Below, piece by piece: positions 25,563 to 33,944 of a stretch of 64,000 nt of DNA. Position numbers and translations under genes: made by a program. The notes below the pieces were generated by a model. The model made no database searches, was not told the DNA's origin, and was given only the letters and a program-made list of their open reading frames with translations. This stretch comes from Variovorax sp. J22G73. GTDB taxonomy: Bacteria; Pseudomonadota; Gammaproteobacteria; Burkholderiales; Burkholderiaceae_C. The stretch covers positions 149,069 through 213,068 of the forward strand of contig NZ_JASZYK010000012.1 of NCBI RefSeq assembly GCF_030317035.1, given 5' to 3'. Numbering within the stretch: position 1 is the stretch's first letter; each line of letters starts with the position of its first letter.

Positions 25563-26773
25563 CATGCGCGCGGCTTGGCCTTCCTGGGAGTCGTCTTGAT
25601 TGGTGGTGCTTCGGACAATTGTCGGAATTCACGGCGCAACTCCCGCTCAAGCTCCTGTTCGGTTGGAAGATGCAATTGGTAGCGGCTCGTGAAAATGTTG
25701 CGCTCCTGCTGCTCGCCCAAGGTGTATCTCACGACCGCGTCGTTTTTGTCCGGGCAGAGGATCACGCCCAAAGTCGGGTTGTCGCCTTCAGTACGGCGCT
25801 CACGATCGAAGTAGTTCACGTAGAACTGGATCTGGCCGAGATCACCATGCGTCAGCTTGCCGACCTTGAGGTCGATGAGCACGTAGCACTTGAGCACGGC
25901 GTGATAGAAGACCAGATCGATGTAGAAATGATCGCCGTCGATGGTGATGCGTTCCTGACGCGACACGAAAGCAAAGCCCTTGCCCAGTTCGAGCAAAAAG
26001 GTTTGCAAGTTGTCGATAAGCGCTTGCTCGAGCTTGGACTCGACCAGCTTCGGAGACTCTGGCAGATCGAGAAATTCGATGACCATCGGATCTTTCAGCA
26101 CGTCGAGCGGTCGGGCCACCTCTTGGCCGTGCGTTGCCAGACGCATCAATCCCTTCTTGTCCTTGCTTTTTGCCAGGCGGTCATACAAAAGGCTCGCCGC
26201 TTGCCGCTGAAGTTCACGCACCGACCATGCGTTGCGTATCGCTTCGATCTCGTAGAACGCACGCGCTTCCGGTCTTGTCACTCGCAAAAGTTGGCGGTAG
26301 TGGCTCCATGAAAGAGAAGGGCTCAGCTCTCCGGGATGCCAATCGGTGCTTCCGCTGGATTCCCGAGACGGCGTCTCGGAATTCGTCTGGAGAGGCAAAG
26401 CTGGCGGCATCATCAATTTCCGAGATACCGTGTCGGAAATAAGCTGCGGAAAATCCAGGTAGAACTGCCTGAAGGCTTCAAGGTTGTCCACGGAATAGCC
26501 GCGTCCAAACTCGGCGTTCAAGCGCGCCGACAGTTCCGCAAGCAGCTTGGTGCCGTAGTCCGCCCTTCGCTGTCCACGCTGCTCTTCCTCGACGATCTCG
26601 CGCCCGATCAGCCAGTTGGCAGCAACCTGTGTCGTGTTGACGGTACGCGCCAAGCCAACACGCGCGGCATCCAAAATTTCGCGCACACGGCTGAAAAGCG
26701 GCGGCGAACCCGAAACCGCGTTGACACCGGCTGGCTTGGTCGCACGGGGGCGGGAAGTAGAGGGAGTTGCCAA
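25562..26773 (-). CDS. DUF1016/YhcG-family PDDEXK nuclease-like protein
   Basis: A 403-residue protein with the DUF1016 N-terminal domain (LFSRVREILDAARVG, NWLIGREIVEEEQRG, SVDNLEAFRQFYLDFP). A C-terminal PDDEXK-like core carries IDLVFYHAVLKCYVLIDLKVGKL in pieces, the expected D...D-x-K arrangement. Function is unproven; relatives are tied to mobile or defence contexts. The gene is visibly lower in GC than its neighbours, which suggests transfer. The open frame has no ATG near its front. The start is taken as TTG at 26773, and a downstream GTG is possible. No restriction-modification genes are adjacent. Confidence 0.82.
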   Translation of the reverse strand: MATPSTSRPRATKPAGVNAVSGSPPLFSRVREILDAARVGLARTVNTTQVAANWLIGREIVEEEQRGQRRADYGTKLLAELSARLNAEFGRGYSVDNLEAFRQFYLDFPQLISDTVSRKLMMPPALPLQTNSETPSRESSGSTDWHPGELSPSLSWSHYRQLLRVTRPEARAFYEIEAIRNAWSVRELQRQAASLLYDRLAKSKDKKGLMRLATHGQEVARPLDVLKDPMVIEFLDLPESPKLVESKLEQALIDNLQTFLLELGKGFAFVSRQERITIDGDHFYIDLVFYHAVLKCYVLIDLKVGKLTHGDLGQIQFYVNYFDRERRTEGDNPTLGVILCPDKNDAVVRYTLGEQQERNIFTSRYQLHLPTEQELERELRREFRQLSEAPPIKTTPRKAKPRA

Positions 26774-26954
26774 GGAAGTGCTTCTGACAAGTTGTTGGGA
26801 AATTATGGAGGCACGCCAGAATGAAATCGATCAACTCTATTTCCTCGGAAACAGCACTGATCGGTAGACATCGGTCTGTCGCGCAGCGTGCAACGCAGCG
26901 CGCCTCGATCCATTAGCATTCAGGCCGCCTCCTCTTTCCCCCCGGCCTCCCCTC

Positions 26955-28286
26955 ATGAACCCGAACGCGGCACCCCAGCCCGCGGAGCGCACCGGCGACG
27001 CCGCTGCGAACTCACGCCCTTCCCTTTTGCCTCGCTTGTCTCGTTTTTCAAATTGGTCGTCCTCGGCCTCGGCCATGCTGGTCGCGCTGGTCTCGGCCTT
27101 CGCGCTGAGCCAGGCATTCCGCACGGTCGGCGCCATGATGGCCACGCCGCTCACCGGCCACTTCGGCCTCACGCCGCAGCAGCTCGGCATCTGGGCGGGC
27201 ACCTTTCACTTCGCGTTCGGCATCATGCAGCTCGCGATGGGCGTGTCCATCGACATGTTCGGCGTGCGCCGCACGGTGCTCACCGCGTTTCCGCTCGCCG
27301 TGGCGGGCGCGGCGCTGTGTGCCGTGGCACCCAACTACCACGCGCTGCTGCTGGGGCAGGCGCTGATCGGCGTGGGCTGCGCGCCGGCCTTCCTGGCCTG
27401 CACGGTGTTCATCGCGCGGCACTTCGACGCCTCGCGCTTCACGGCCATGTCGGGGCTGGTGATGAGCATGGCCGGGCTGGGCATCGTGTTCACCGGCACG
27501 CCGCTGGCGCTGCTGATCGAAGCCGCCTCGTGGCGCGCGGGCTATGCGGTGCTGGCCGGCGTGGCGGTGCTGTCGTGGCTGGTGATCTTCTGGCGCGTGC
27601 GCGAGCCTGCACATGCTGCGGTCACTGCGGTCACTGAGAGCGCACCGGCCGCGCCGGCCGAACGCCAGTCGCTCGGCAAGGCCGTGCGCGAGCTGCTGCC
27701 GCTGTTCGCGATGCCGCACACGCTGGGCCTGGTCTGCTTCGCCTGCGTGTCGTATGCCGCGTTCATCACGCTGCGCGGCCTGTGGCTGGGCCCGGTGCTG
27801 CACGAGCGCCATGGCCTGTCGCTGGTGGCCAGCGGCAACGTGGCGCTGGTGATGACGGTGGCCGGCATGATCAGCCCCGCGCTGTTCGGCCGCATGGACC
27901 CGGGCGGCACCGCGCGCACGCGCTGGATGATGGGCTGCGCGCTGGCTGGCGCATTGATGTTCGCGGCCATGGCATTCACGAATTCGCGCGCGGTCGACAT
28001 CGGCCTGCCGATCGTCTACGGCCTGCTCTCCGGCTACAGCGTGCTGCAGTACGCGTACACCAAGAACGCCTACCCCGCGGCCATGACGGGCCGCGCGCTG
28101 GCGCTGATGAACATGGCGATGTTCCTCGGCGTGTCGCTCATGCAATGGACCACCGGCGTGGCCGCGTCGTGGGCCGTCGACCACGGCGCAGAGCCGTTTC
28201 GCGCAGTGTTCCTCACGGTGGCCGGCATGCTGGCCGCGGGGACGCTGGCGTTCCTGGTGCTACCGCGCGCGCAAGGCGTGCGCTAA
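26955..28286 (+). CDS. Major facilitator superfamily transporter
   Basis: A 443-residue protein with 12 predicted helices after a Ser/Arg-rich cytoplasmic leader. It resembles NarK/CynX-like or metabolite-importing MFS members (motif A-like region GVSIDMFGVRRTVLTAF). The second half begins after a charged loop (ERQSLGKAVRELLPLF). The substrate cannot be deduced. It is a single gene; its upstream 181 bp also hold the promoter of the divergent DUF1016 gene. Confidence 0.82.
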   Translation: MNPNAAPQPAERTGDAAANSRPSLLPRLSRFSNWSSSASAMLVALVSAFALSQAFRTVGAMMATPLTGHFGLTPQQLGIWAGTFHFAFGIMQLAMGVSIDMFGVRRTVLTAFPLAVAGAALCAVAPNYHALLLGQALIGVGCAPAFLACTVFIARHFDASRFTAMSGLVMSMAGLGIVFTGTPLALLIEAASWRAGYAVLAGVAVLSWLVIFWRVREPAHAAVTAVTESAPAAPAERQSLGKAVRELLPLFAMPHTLGLVCFACVSYAAFITLRGLWLGPVLHERHGLSLVASGNVALVMTVAGMISPALFGRMDPGGTARTRWMMGCALAGALMFAAMAFTNSRAVDIGLPIVYGLLSGYSVLQYAYTKNAYPAAMTGRALALMNMAMFLGVSLMQWTTGVAASWAVDHGAEPFRAVFLTVAGMLAAGTLAFLVLPRAQGVR

Positions 28287-28335
28287 GTCCCAAGCTCGCG
28301 CGCAAGGCTCCGCAACAACGCCGGCCGCGTGGCCC

Positions 28336-29094
28336 TCACTGCGCATCGCCCAGCCGCGCACGCACCTCGCGGCGGCTCAACTGCCGCTTGCCCACGGCAT
28401 ACACGAACGCACGCGCATAGCTCACCGGCCGGTACGACATGCCTTCCATGACGTGGCACACGCCATGGCGCGTCACCAGGCAGCCGCGCATCACGTCGAA
28501 GCGCTTGTCGTTGTCGGCCACGCCGCTGGAGGGAAACGCCGCCAGGCGCACCTCGAACCAGCAGCCGTCGACCCGATGCCACTCGGTGAAGTCGTCCACG
28601 ACCACGCGCTCCGGCGGCTGCGCCCTGCGTTGCTCGGCGGCGCGCTGCCGCGCTTTCTTCAGCCGCAGCCGGTTGGGCAGCAGGATGCCGGTGGCCGGGT
28701 GCACGAACAGCTCGACGCGCGGCGCGTCGGCAAGCGGCACGTGCGCGCGGTTCCACCGGTGCGAAGGCACCCACACCTCGCCGTCGCGCAGCACCGCCTT
28801 GCGTTCGACGAAGTCGTCGATGTGCTCGAAGATGTGCGCCTGCACCGTGCTGCGACGATCGATGCCGCTGCACAGTTGCGCGTACACCTTGTCCCACGGC
28901 CGGTGCACCTGCTTGTGCAGCCAGCGCCTGAGCGGCGCGAGGTTTTCGTTGAGCCCCTTCGGGCGGTCGTAGCCGCGCTTCATGCCCAGGTGCGAACCAC
29001 GCTCGCGGCTGTTGCGAAAGCCGCGCCCGTCGCCCTGCACGCCGCCGCCACGGCGCGGCCGCTCGACGATGACCTTGCTCATGTCGTCACGCAT
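28336..29094 (-). CDS. Conserved basic protein of unknown function
   Basis: About 252 residues, rich in Arg and Trp. It opens with MSKVIVERPRRGGG after a four-residue lead and has a Gly/Arg-rich front. A conserved-looking core follows: LNENLAPLRRWLHKQVHRPW, DKVYAQLCSGIDRRSTVQAH and IFEHIDDFVERK. Then come ELFVHPATGILLPN and a C-terminal half with a HGVCHVMEG segment. I recall similar VIVERPR...GRPWDKV proteins in other bacteria, including Planctomycetes, with no function assigned. The ATG at 29094 overlaps the upstream gene by eight bases and has a GGAGG site six bases before it. Confidence 0.65.
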   Translation of the reverse strand: MRDDMSKVIVERPRRGGGVQGDGRGFRNSRERGSHLGMKRGYDRPKGLNENLAPLRRWLHKQVHRPWDKVYAQLCSGIDRRSTVQAHIFEHIDDFVERKAVLRDGEVWVPSHRWNRAHVPLADAPRVELFVHPATGILLPNRLRLKKARQRAAEQRRAQPPERVVVDDFTEWHRVDGCWFEVRLAAFPSSGVADNDKRFDVMRGCLVTRHGVCHVMEGMSYRPVSYARAFVYAVGKRQLSRREVRARLGDAQ

Positions 29095-29314
29095 CGTCGC
29101 CTCCGCGTCCCACGCTGCGCGCGGCCTTCTGCAACGCCACCTTCTGCGCACGCCGCTCCGCGCGGTGCGTGCGCAGGTGGCGCCCGGCGCCCTGGCTGGA
29201 CTCGCGGCGCGCCATCGCGGCCACCACGGGATTGCGAGGTGCCGCATTCGGCACCGAGAAATAAAACCGGCCCAGACGCTTGTCGTCGTCGCGGGCCCTT
29301 CGTTGAGCACTCAT
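29087..29314 (-). CDS. Small basic protein of unknown function, operon partner
   Basis: A 75-residue Arg/Lys-rich protein beginning MSAQRRARDDDKRLGRFYFS. A central VPNAAPRNPVVAAMARR segment follows, with a basic tail. I recognise no family. Its end overlaps the start of the larger unknown gene (ATGCGTGA), so the two are translationally coupled. Basic charge suggests nucleic-acid or ribosome contact, which is inference only. Confidence 0.55.
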   Translation of the reverse strand: MSAQRRARDDDKRLGRFYFSVPNAAPRNPVVAAMARRESSQGAGRHLRTHRAERRAQKVALQKAARSVGRGGDDA

Positions 29315-29728
29315 ATGTGCGCACACTCCAGAAACAGAAAAGCCCCGGCGAATGGCTGCGCGGGGCCTTTGTCGATGGGCCTCGGCGGGTGCGTGGATGC
29401 ACATCCGGCCGGGGCGGTCGGTGTGCGGGTCAGGTGTTCAGGAAACGGTTCATTGATTGCGTTGTGCGCCCGGGAGGTCGATCGTCACCGGGCGCGGTGA
29501 AAAGAAACTGTTGCTGAAAAACGAAGGGCGGATTCTGTCGAGCACGCGTTCGATGCGCAAGCGCGCCCTGCGCGGCTGTGGCGCAAAGCCGACGCGCCAC
29601 AAATCTGAAACCGGGTGCGAATCCAAACGCGAAGCGCTGCCGTATTCGATTCAAGCGCATCGCGCCTCCGAGCTGATGGCGGTTTCCACAGACACCTTCC
29701 AAGAACCATTTCTATCCAGGAGCCTTCA
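29315..29728. other. Divergent intergenic region with GCCCCG hairpin
   Basis: This 414-bp gap separates the unknown operon from the fasciclin gene. A hairpin GCCCCG/CGGGGC (29342-29366) is followed by TTTTCTGTTTC on the minus strand, about 28 bases before the small gene's ATG, so it could act as an attenuator. The rest is mixed-composition sequence with no ORF or RNA gene that I can support. Confidence 0.4.
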
Positions 29729-30307
29729 ATGAAAAAACTCATGATTGCAGTCGGCGTTTCGGTCCTGCTCGGCGCTTGCGCGGGCGGCATGGGCATGAGC
29801 GGCAGCGGCAGCACGGCGATGTCGTCGAACCCGATGGTCGGCGGCGCCGCGATGTACCCGACGAAGGACATCGTCGACAACGCCGTCAACTCCAAGGACC
29901 ACACCACGCTGGTGGCCGCCGTGAAGGCCGCGGGCCTGGTCGACACGCTGAAGAGCCCGGGTCCGTTCACCGTGTTCGCGCCCACCAACGCCGCCTTCGC
30001 CGCGCTGCCGGCCGGCACCGTCGACACGCTGCTCAAGCCCGAGAACAAGGCCACGCTGACCAAGGTGCTCACGTACCACGTGGTGCCCGGCAAGATGGAC
30101 GGCCCGGCCCTCATGAGCGCCATCAACGCAGGCGGCGGCAAGGCCGTGCTGAAGACCGCCAGCGGCGGCACGCTGACCGCCACCATGAGCGGCAAGGACG
30201 TGCTGGTGACCGACGCCAAGGGCGGCACCGCGATGGTGACCATCGCCAACGTGTACCAGTCGAACGGCGTGATCCACGTCGTGAACAAGGTGCTGCTGCC
30301 AGGTTGA
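29729..30307 (+). CDS. Fasciclin (FAS1)-domain lipoprotein
   Basis: The 192-residue protein has a lipobox (VLLGAC, Cys17) and a Gly/Met/Ser-rich spacer. A single FAS1 domain shows both conserved boxes, GPFTVFAPTNAAFAALP and GVIHVVNKVLLP, with the YHVV motif (LTYHVVPGKM). FAS1 domains mediate adhesion or carbohydrate contact; in bacteria the role is usually undefined. Start and ribosome-binding site (AGGAG, 29718-29722) are clear. It is a monocistronic gene convergent with a LysR regulator. Confidence 0.92.
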   Translation: MKKLMIAVGVSVLLGACAGGMGMSGSGSTAMSSNPMVGGAAMYPTKDIVDNAVNSKDHTTLVAAVKAAGLVDTLKSPGPFTVFAPTNAAFAALPAGTVDTLLKPENKATLTKVLTYHVVPGKMDGPALMSAINAGGGKAVLKTASGGTLTATMSGKDVLVTDAKGGTAMVTIANVYQSNGVIHVVNKVLLPG

Positions 30308-30370
30308 GCGCTTTAAGCGCAGGGCGCCGGCGCGGCGGGCTTTCATAGGCATAGCCTCGCCGCCCTCATC

Positions 30371-30426
30371 TCCTGCGCTTCATTTCTTGCGCTTCATTTC
30401 CTGCGCGTCATCTCCTCCGCTTCATC
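30371..30426. repeat. Four tandem 14-nt repeats at the LysR 3' end
   Basis: Four back-to-back 14-mers, TCCTGCGCTTCATT, TCTTGCGCTTCATT, TCCTGCGCGTCATC and TCCTCCGCTTCATC, run across the last codons and stop of the LysR gene at 30394. The unit is not a multiple of three, so a change in copy number would shift the C-terminal frame. Confidence 0.85.
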
Positions 30427-31323
30427 GCGCAGCCACTGCGCGAACTCGAGCGCGTCGCGGTTGCCCGCGGCGCGCTTCGACGTTTCGACGAAGTAGCCGC
30501 GTCGCGACACGACCTGCTCGCCCAGCGGCGCCACCAGCCGACCGTCGCGCAGCAGTTCGCGAAGCAGCGGCAGCCTCCCGATGACCACGCCTTGCCCCGC
30601 CACCGCGGCGGCCACGGCGTCGGCGTATTGCGTGAAGCGCAGCGTGCTCTTCATGCGCAGGTCTTCCAGCCCCATCACCTTCAGCCACGGCTCCCAGTCG
30701 GCCAGCGGCGCCTCGCTGTGGTCGGGGTACTCGACCGTCAGCAGCGTGAGCTGGGCCAGGTCGGCCGGCGTGCGCAAGGCGTCGGCCAGCGCGGGCGAAC
30801 ACAGCGGCACCACCGACTCCTCGAACAGCGCGGGCCCCACGCCCCTGCCGATGGGCGTGAGTCGTACCGCGATGTCGATGCGGCTGCGCTCCATGTCGAG
30901 CACGTCGAGCGTGGCCGACACGCGCACGTCCACCTGCGGATGGCTGCCGGTGAAGCGCGCGAGCCTGGGAATGAGCCACAACGACGCGAAGCCCGGCGTG
31001 GTGGTGATCGCGACCTGGCGCGGCGCGGAGGCCGCGCGCACGCGCGCCGTGGCGTCGCGCAGCCGCTCCAGGCTGTCGGTGACGGCGCGCTGCAGCACGC
31101 CGCCGGCCTCGGTGAGCGCAAGCGCGCGGTGCCGGCGCTCGAACAGCGCCACGCCCAGGCTGGCCTCCAGCTGCTGCATCTGGCGGCTCACCGCGGACTG
31201 CGTCAGGTGCAGTTCGCCGGCGGCCAGGGTGAAGCTCAGGCGCCGCGCGGCGGCCTCGAAGCTGCGCAGCAGTTCGAGCGGCGGCAGCTCGGCGGCGGAG
31301 GCTTTCGCATTCTCTGGATGCAT
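30394..31323 (-). CDS. LysR-family regulator (GcvA-like)
   Basis: The 309-residue protein has the GcvA-type winged helix (PPLELLRSFEAAARRLSFTLAA, LHLTQSAVSRQMQQLEA) and effector domain. The ATG at 31323 is chosen because it directly precedes the helix. It diverges from the DUF2917 gene, a pairing seen repeatedly in Burkholderiales, with a 17-bp palindrome between them. The last ten codons (EAEEMTRRK end) are encoded by tandem 14-nt repeats. Confidence 0.88.
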   Translation of the reverse strand: MHPENAKASAAELPPLELLRSFEAAARRLSFTLAAGELHLTQSAVSRQMQQLEASLGVALFERRHRALALTEAGGVLQRAVTDSLERLRDATARVRAASAPRQVAITTTPGFASLWLIPRLARFTGSHPQVDVRVSATLDVLDMERSRIDIAVRLTPIGRGVGPALFEESVVPLCSPALADALRTPADLAQLTLLTVEYPDHSEAPLADWEPWLKVMGLEDLRMKSTLRFTQYADAVAAAVAGQGVVIGRLPLLRELLRDGRLVAPLGEQVVSRRGYFVETSKRAAGNRDALEFAQWLRDEAEEMTRRK

Positions 31324-31374
31324 GCAACGAGTTCCGAATGACCGCGTGTAAAGGGCGGGCCGGCTCACTATATT

Positions 31375-31391
31375 CATTCGTATCCCGAATG
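31375..31391. promoter_or_regulatory. LysR-type operator palindrome
   Basis: CATTCG-TATCC-CGAATG is a perfect 6+5+6 inverted repeat (T-N11-A core) between the divergent LysR and DUF2917 genes. It is the most likely site bound by the LysR protein. Confidence 0.6.
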
Positions 31392-31405
31392 CAATGGAGC
31401 TTGCC

Positions 31406-31762
31406 ATGAGCACCACCTTCACCACTTACGCCGCCTTTTCTTCCTGCCCCTCCTCGGACGCCTCGCGCTTCCACGTCAGCCTGCCGCACCGCGCGGTCTT
31501 CGCCGTGCCCGACGGCGCGGGCGTGGGCATCGAATGCCGCAGCGGCTCGGTGTGGGTCACGCTGGACCGCGACCCGCGCGACATCGTGCTGGCGCCCGGC
31601 GAGCGCTTCGAAAGCGACGAGCACCGGCGCGTGCTGGTCTCCGCGCTGGAGGCCTCGTGCATCACCGTGTCCGACGCGCAGCCCGCGGCCATTCCGCTGG
31701 CGCGCCGCACGCAGGCGCGGTCGCCTTGGCGACTTCTGCCCCACGGGTTGTCCCCGGCTTGA
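31406..31762 (+). CDS. DUF2917-domain protein
   Basis: The 118-residue protein carries the DUF2917 cupin-like core GVGIECRSGSVWVTLDRDPRDIVL (in part) followed by APGERFESDEHRRVLVSAL. Function is unknown. The ATG at 31406 has a GGAG site 7 bp upstream and is preferred over 31394. Its position opposite a GcvA-like LysR gene suggests that regulator controls it. The Arg-rich tail is unstructured. Confidence 0.78.
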   Translation: MSTTFTTYAAFSSCPSSDASRFHVSLPHRAVFAVPDGAGVGIECRSGSVWVTLDRDPRDIVLAPGERFESDEHRRVLVSALEASCITVSDAQPAAIPLARRTQARSPWRLLPHGLSPA

Positions 31763-31813
31763 CCGGCCCCCGTGGGCGTCGAACCATCGATGCCCATGAG
31801 TCCCGACGCACCG

Positions 31814-31848
31814 AAGGCCGCCGTTGTCAGTGACGGGCGGCCTTCTTG
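31814..31848 (+). terminator. Terminator-like hairpin after DUF2917 gene
   Basis: AAGGCCGCC pairs with GGCGGCCTT around a 13-nt loop and is followed by CTTG, a weak T tail. It lies between the DUF2917 gene and the thiolase operon. Confidence 0.6.
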
Positions 31849-31890
31849 CCTTGGGGCACCCCGCATTCCCGTTACCTGAAGGACATGAAC

Positions 31891-33075
31891 ATGGCAGAGG
31901 CATACATCGTGGCCGCGGCGCGCACGGCCGGCGGCCGGCGCGGCGGCAAGCTCGCGGGCTGGCACCCGGCGGACCTGGCGGCGCGGGTGATCGACGCGCT
32001 GGTGGCGCGCAGCGGCATCGACCCCGCGGCGGTCGAAGACGTGATCCTCGGCTGCGTGAGCCAGGTGGGCGAGCAGGCCACCAACATCGCGCGCAACGCG
32101 GTACTGGCGTCGAAGCTGCCCGAGTCGGTGCCGGGCACCTCGGTCGACCGGCAGTGCGGCTCGTCGCAGCAGGCCTTGCACTTCGCGGCGCAGGCCGTGA
32201 TGTCGGGCGCCATGGACGCGGTGATTGCCGGCGGCGTCGAGAGCATGACGCGCGTGCCCATGTTCACGCCCAACGTGCTGCCGGCCAAGGCGGGCCTGGG
32301 CAGCTACATGAGCCCGGCCATGAAGGCGCGCTACCCCGGCGTGGAGTTCAGCCAGTTCACCGGCGCGGAAATGATCGCGAAGAACTACGGCATCGAGAAA
32401 GAGGCGCTCGACCGCTACGCGCTGGAGAGCCACCACCGCGCCATCGCGGCCACGCGCGCGGGTGCGTTCAACGACGAGATCGTGCCCATCGACATCCTGC
32501 TGCCCGACGGATCGGGCTCGCCCAGCGGCGAGCAGCACACGGTGGACGAAGGCATCCGCTTCGAGGCCACGCTGGAGGGCATCGCGGGCGTGAAGCTCAT
32601 CGCCGAAGGCGGTCGCTGCACCGCGGCCACGGCCAGCCAGATCTGCGACGGCGCCAGCGGCGTGCTGGTGGTGAACGAGCGCGGCCTGAAGGCGCTGGGC
32701 GTGAAGCCGCTGGCACGCATCCACCACATGAGCGTGATGGGGCACGACCCGGTCATCATGCTGGAGGCACCCCTGCCCGCCACGCAACGCGCGCTGAAGA
32801 AGGCCGGCATGAACATCGCCGACATCGACCTGTACGAAGTGAACGAGGCCTTCGCGCCCGTGCCCATCGCTTGGCTGCAGGCGCTGGACGCCGACCCGGC
32901 GCGGCTCAACGTGAACGGTGGCGCCATCGCGCTGGGCCATCCGCTGGGCGCCTCGGGCACCAAGCTGATGACCACGCTGGTCCACGCGCTCGGCCAGCGC
33001 GGCAAGCGCTACGGCCTGCAGACCATGTGCGAAGGCGGCGGCATGGCCAACGTGACCATCGTCGAGAGGCTGTGA
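31891..33075 (+). CDS. Acetyl-CoA acetyltransferase (thiolase)
   Basis: A 394-residue thiolase with the acyl-accepting cysteine in VDRQCGSSQQALHF, the GGVESMTRVPM loop, NVNGGAIALGHPLGASG with the catalytic His, and the final TMCEGGGMANVTIVE box with the second Cys. It belongs to the degradative/biosynthetic thiolase family. Two in-frame ATGs (31885, 31891) share one ribosome-binding site; the second gives the common N-terminus. It is coupled to the hydratase gene by a TGATG overlap, pointing to a fatty- or aromatic-acid beta-oxidation role. Confidence 0.93.
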   Translation: MAEAYIVAAARTAGGRRGGKLAGWHPADLAARVIDALVARSGIDPAAVEDVILGCVSQVGEQATNIARNAVLASKLPESVPGTSVDRQCGSSQQALHFAAQAVMSGAMDAVIAGGVESMTRVPMFTPNVLPAKAGLGSYMSPAMKARYPGVEFSQFTGAEMIAKNYGIEKEALDRYALESHHRAIAATRAGAFNDEIVPIDILLPDGSGSPSGEQHTVDEGIRFEATLEGIAGVKLIAEGGRCTAATASQICDGASGVLVVNERGLKALGVKPLARIHHMSVMGHDPVIMLEAPLPATQRALKKAGMNIADIDLYEVNEAFAPVPIAWLQALDADPARLNVNGGAIALGHPLGASGTKLMTTLVHALGQRGKRYGLQTMCEGGGMANVTIVERL

Positions 33076-33878
33076 TGGCCGAGCAGCCATTCATCCTGTA
33101 CGCGCTGGCCGACGGCATCGCCACGCTCACGCTGAACCTGCCCGCCAAGCTCAACCCGATCGCGCGCGACCTGCAGGTGGAGCTGCGCGACACGCTGGAG
33201 CGCATTCGCGACGACCGCGCGGTGCGCGCCGTGATCCTCACCGGCGCGGGCAAGGCCTTTTGCGTGGGCGCCGACCTGAGCGCGATGGCGCCGGGCGAAG
33301 CCGGCAAGTCGCTCGGCACGCAGACCGCCGAGGCCATGCAGGCGCTGAGCAACCCGCTGATCGAAACGCTGCGCACGCTGCCCGTGCCGGTGGTGGCCGC
33401 GGTGAACGGGCCGGCGGCCGGCGCGGGCGTGGGCCTGGCGCTGGCCGCCGACGTGACCATCGCGGCGCGCAGCGCGTACTTCTACCTGCCCTTCCTGCCC
33501 AAGCTGGGCATCGTGCCCGACCTGGGCTGCACCTGGGCCATTCCGCGGCGCGCCGGCCGGGCGCGCGCCATGGGCATGGCGCTGCTCGACGAGCGCGTGG
33601 GCGCGGGGCGCGCGGTGCAGTGGGGCCTGATCTGGGCCTGCGTGGACGACGAGCAATTGATGGAAGAAGCCAGGGCCATCGCCCAGCGCCTGGCGCAGCT
33701 GCCGGCCCACGCAGTGGTCGAGGCGCGCGAAGCCTTCGAGGCCTCGGAGCGCCACACGCTGAAGGAACAGCTGCACTACGAAAGCGAACGCCAGCGCGAG
33801 CTCATCGACAGCCCCAGCTTCCGCGAAGGCGTGAGCGCGTTCCTTCAGAAGCGGCCACCCGTATTCGAGCGCCGCTGA
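33075..33878 (+). CDS. Enoyl-CoA hydratase/isomerase family protein
   Basis: A 267-residue crotonase-fold protein with oxyanion-hole segments (AFCVGADLSAM, AAVNGPAAGAGVGLALAAD) and the region LPKLGIVPDLGCTWAIPR. An Asp in place of the second hydratase Glu resembles the PaaG-type isomerases rather than classic hydratases, so the reaction may be double-bond or oxepin isomerisation. The start shares a base with the thiolase stop. A stem-loop follows the gene. Confidence 0.87.
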   Translation: MAEQPFILYALADGIATLTLNLPAKLNPIARDLQVELRDTLERIRDDRAVRAVILTGAGKAFCVGADLSAMAPGEAGKSLGTQTAEAMQALSNPLIETLRTLPVPVVAAVNGPAAGAGVGLALAADVTIAARSAYFYLPFLPKLGIVPDLGCTWAIPRRAGRARAMGMALLDERVGAGRAVQWGLIWACVDDEQLMEEARAIAQRLAQLPAHAVVEAREAFEASERHTLKEQLHYESERQRELIDSPSFREGVSAFLQKRPPVFERR

Positions 33879-33884
33879 CCGCGC

Positions 33885-33922
33885 CCGGCAGGCGCTGACA
33901 TCCTGTCACTGGCGCCTGCCGG
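33885..33922. other. Perfect 11-bp stem-loop with inner TGACA/TGTCA palindrome
   Basis: CCGGCAGGCGC pairs with GCGCCTGCCGG, and the loop contains TGACATCCTGTCA, itself an inverted repeat. It lies in the 66-bp gap before pfp. It has no T tract; it may be a regulator site or an mRNA end structure. Confidence 0.55.
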
Positions 33923-33944
33923 AGGGCTGCGGGAGAATGCCCGC

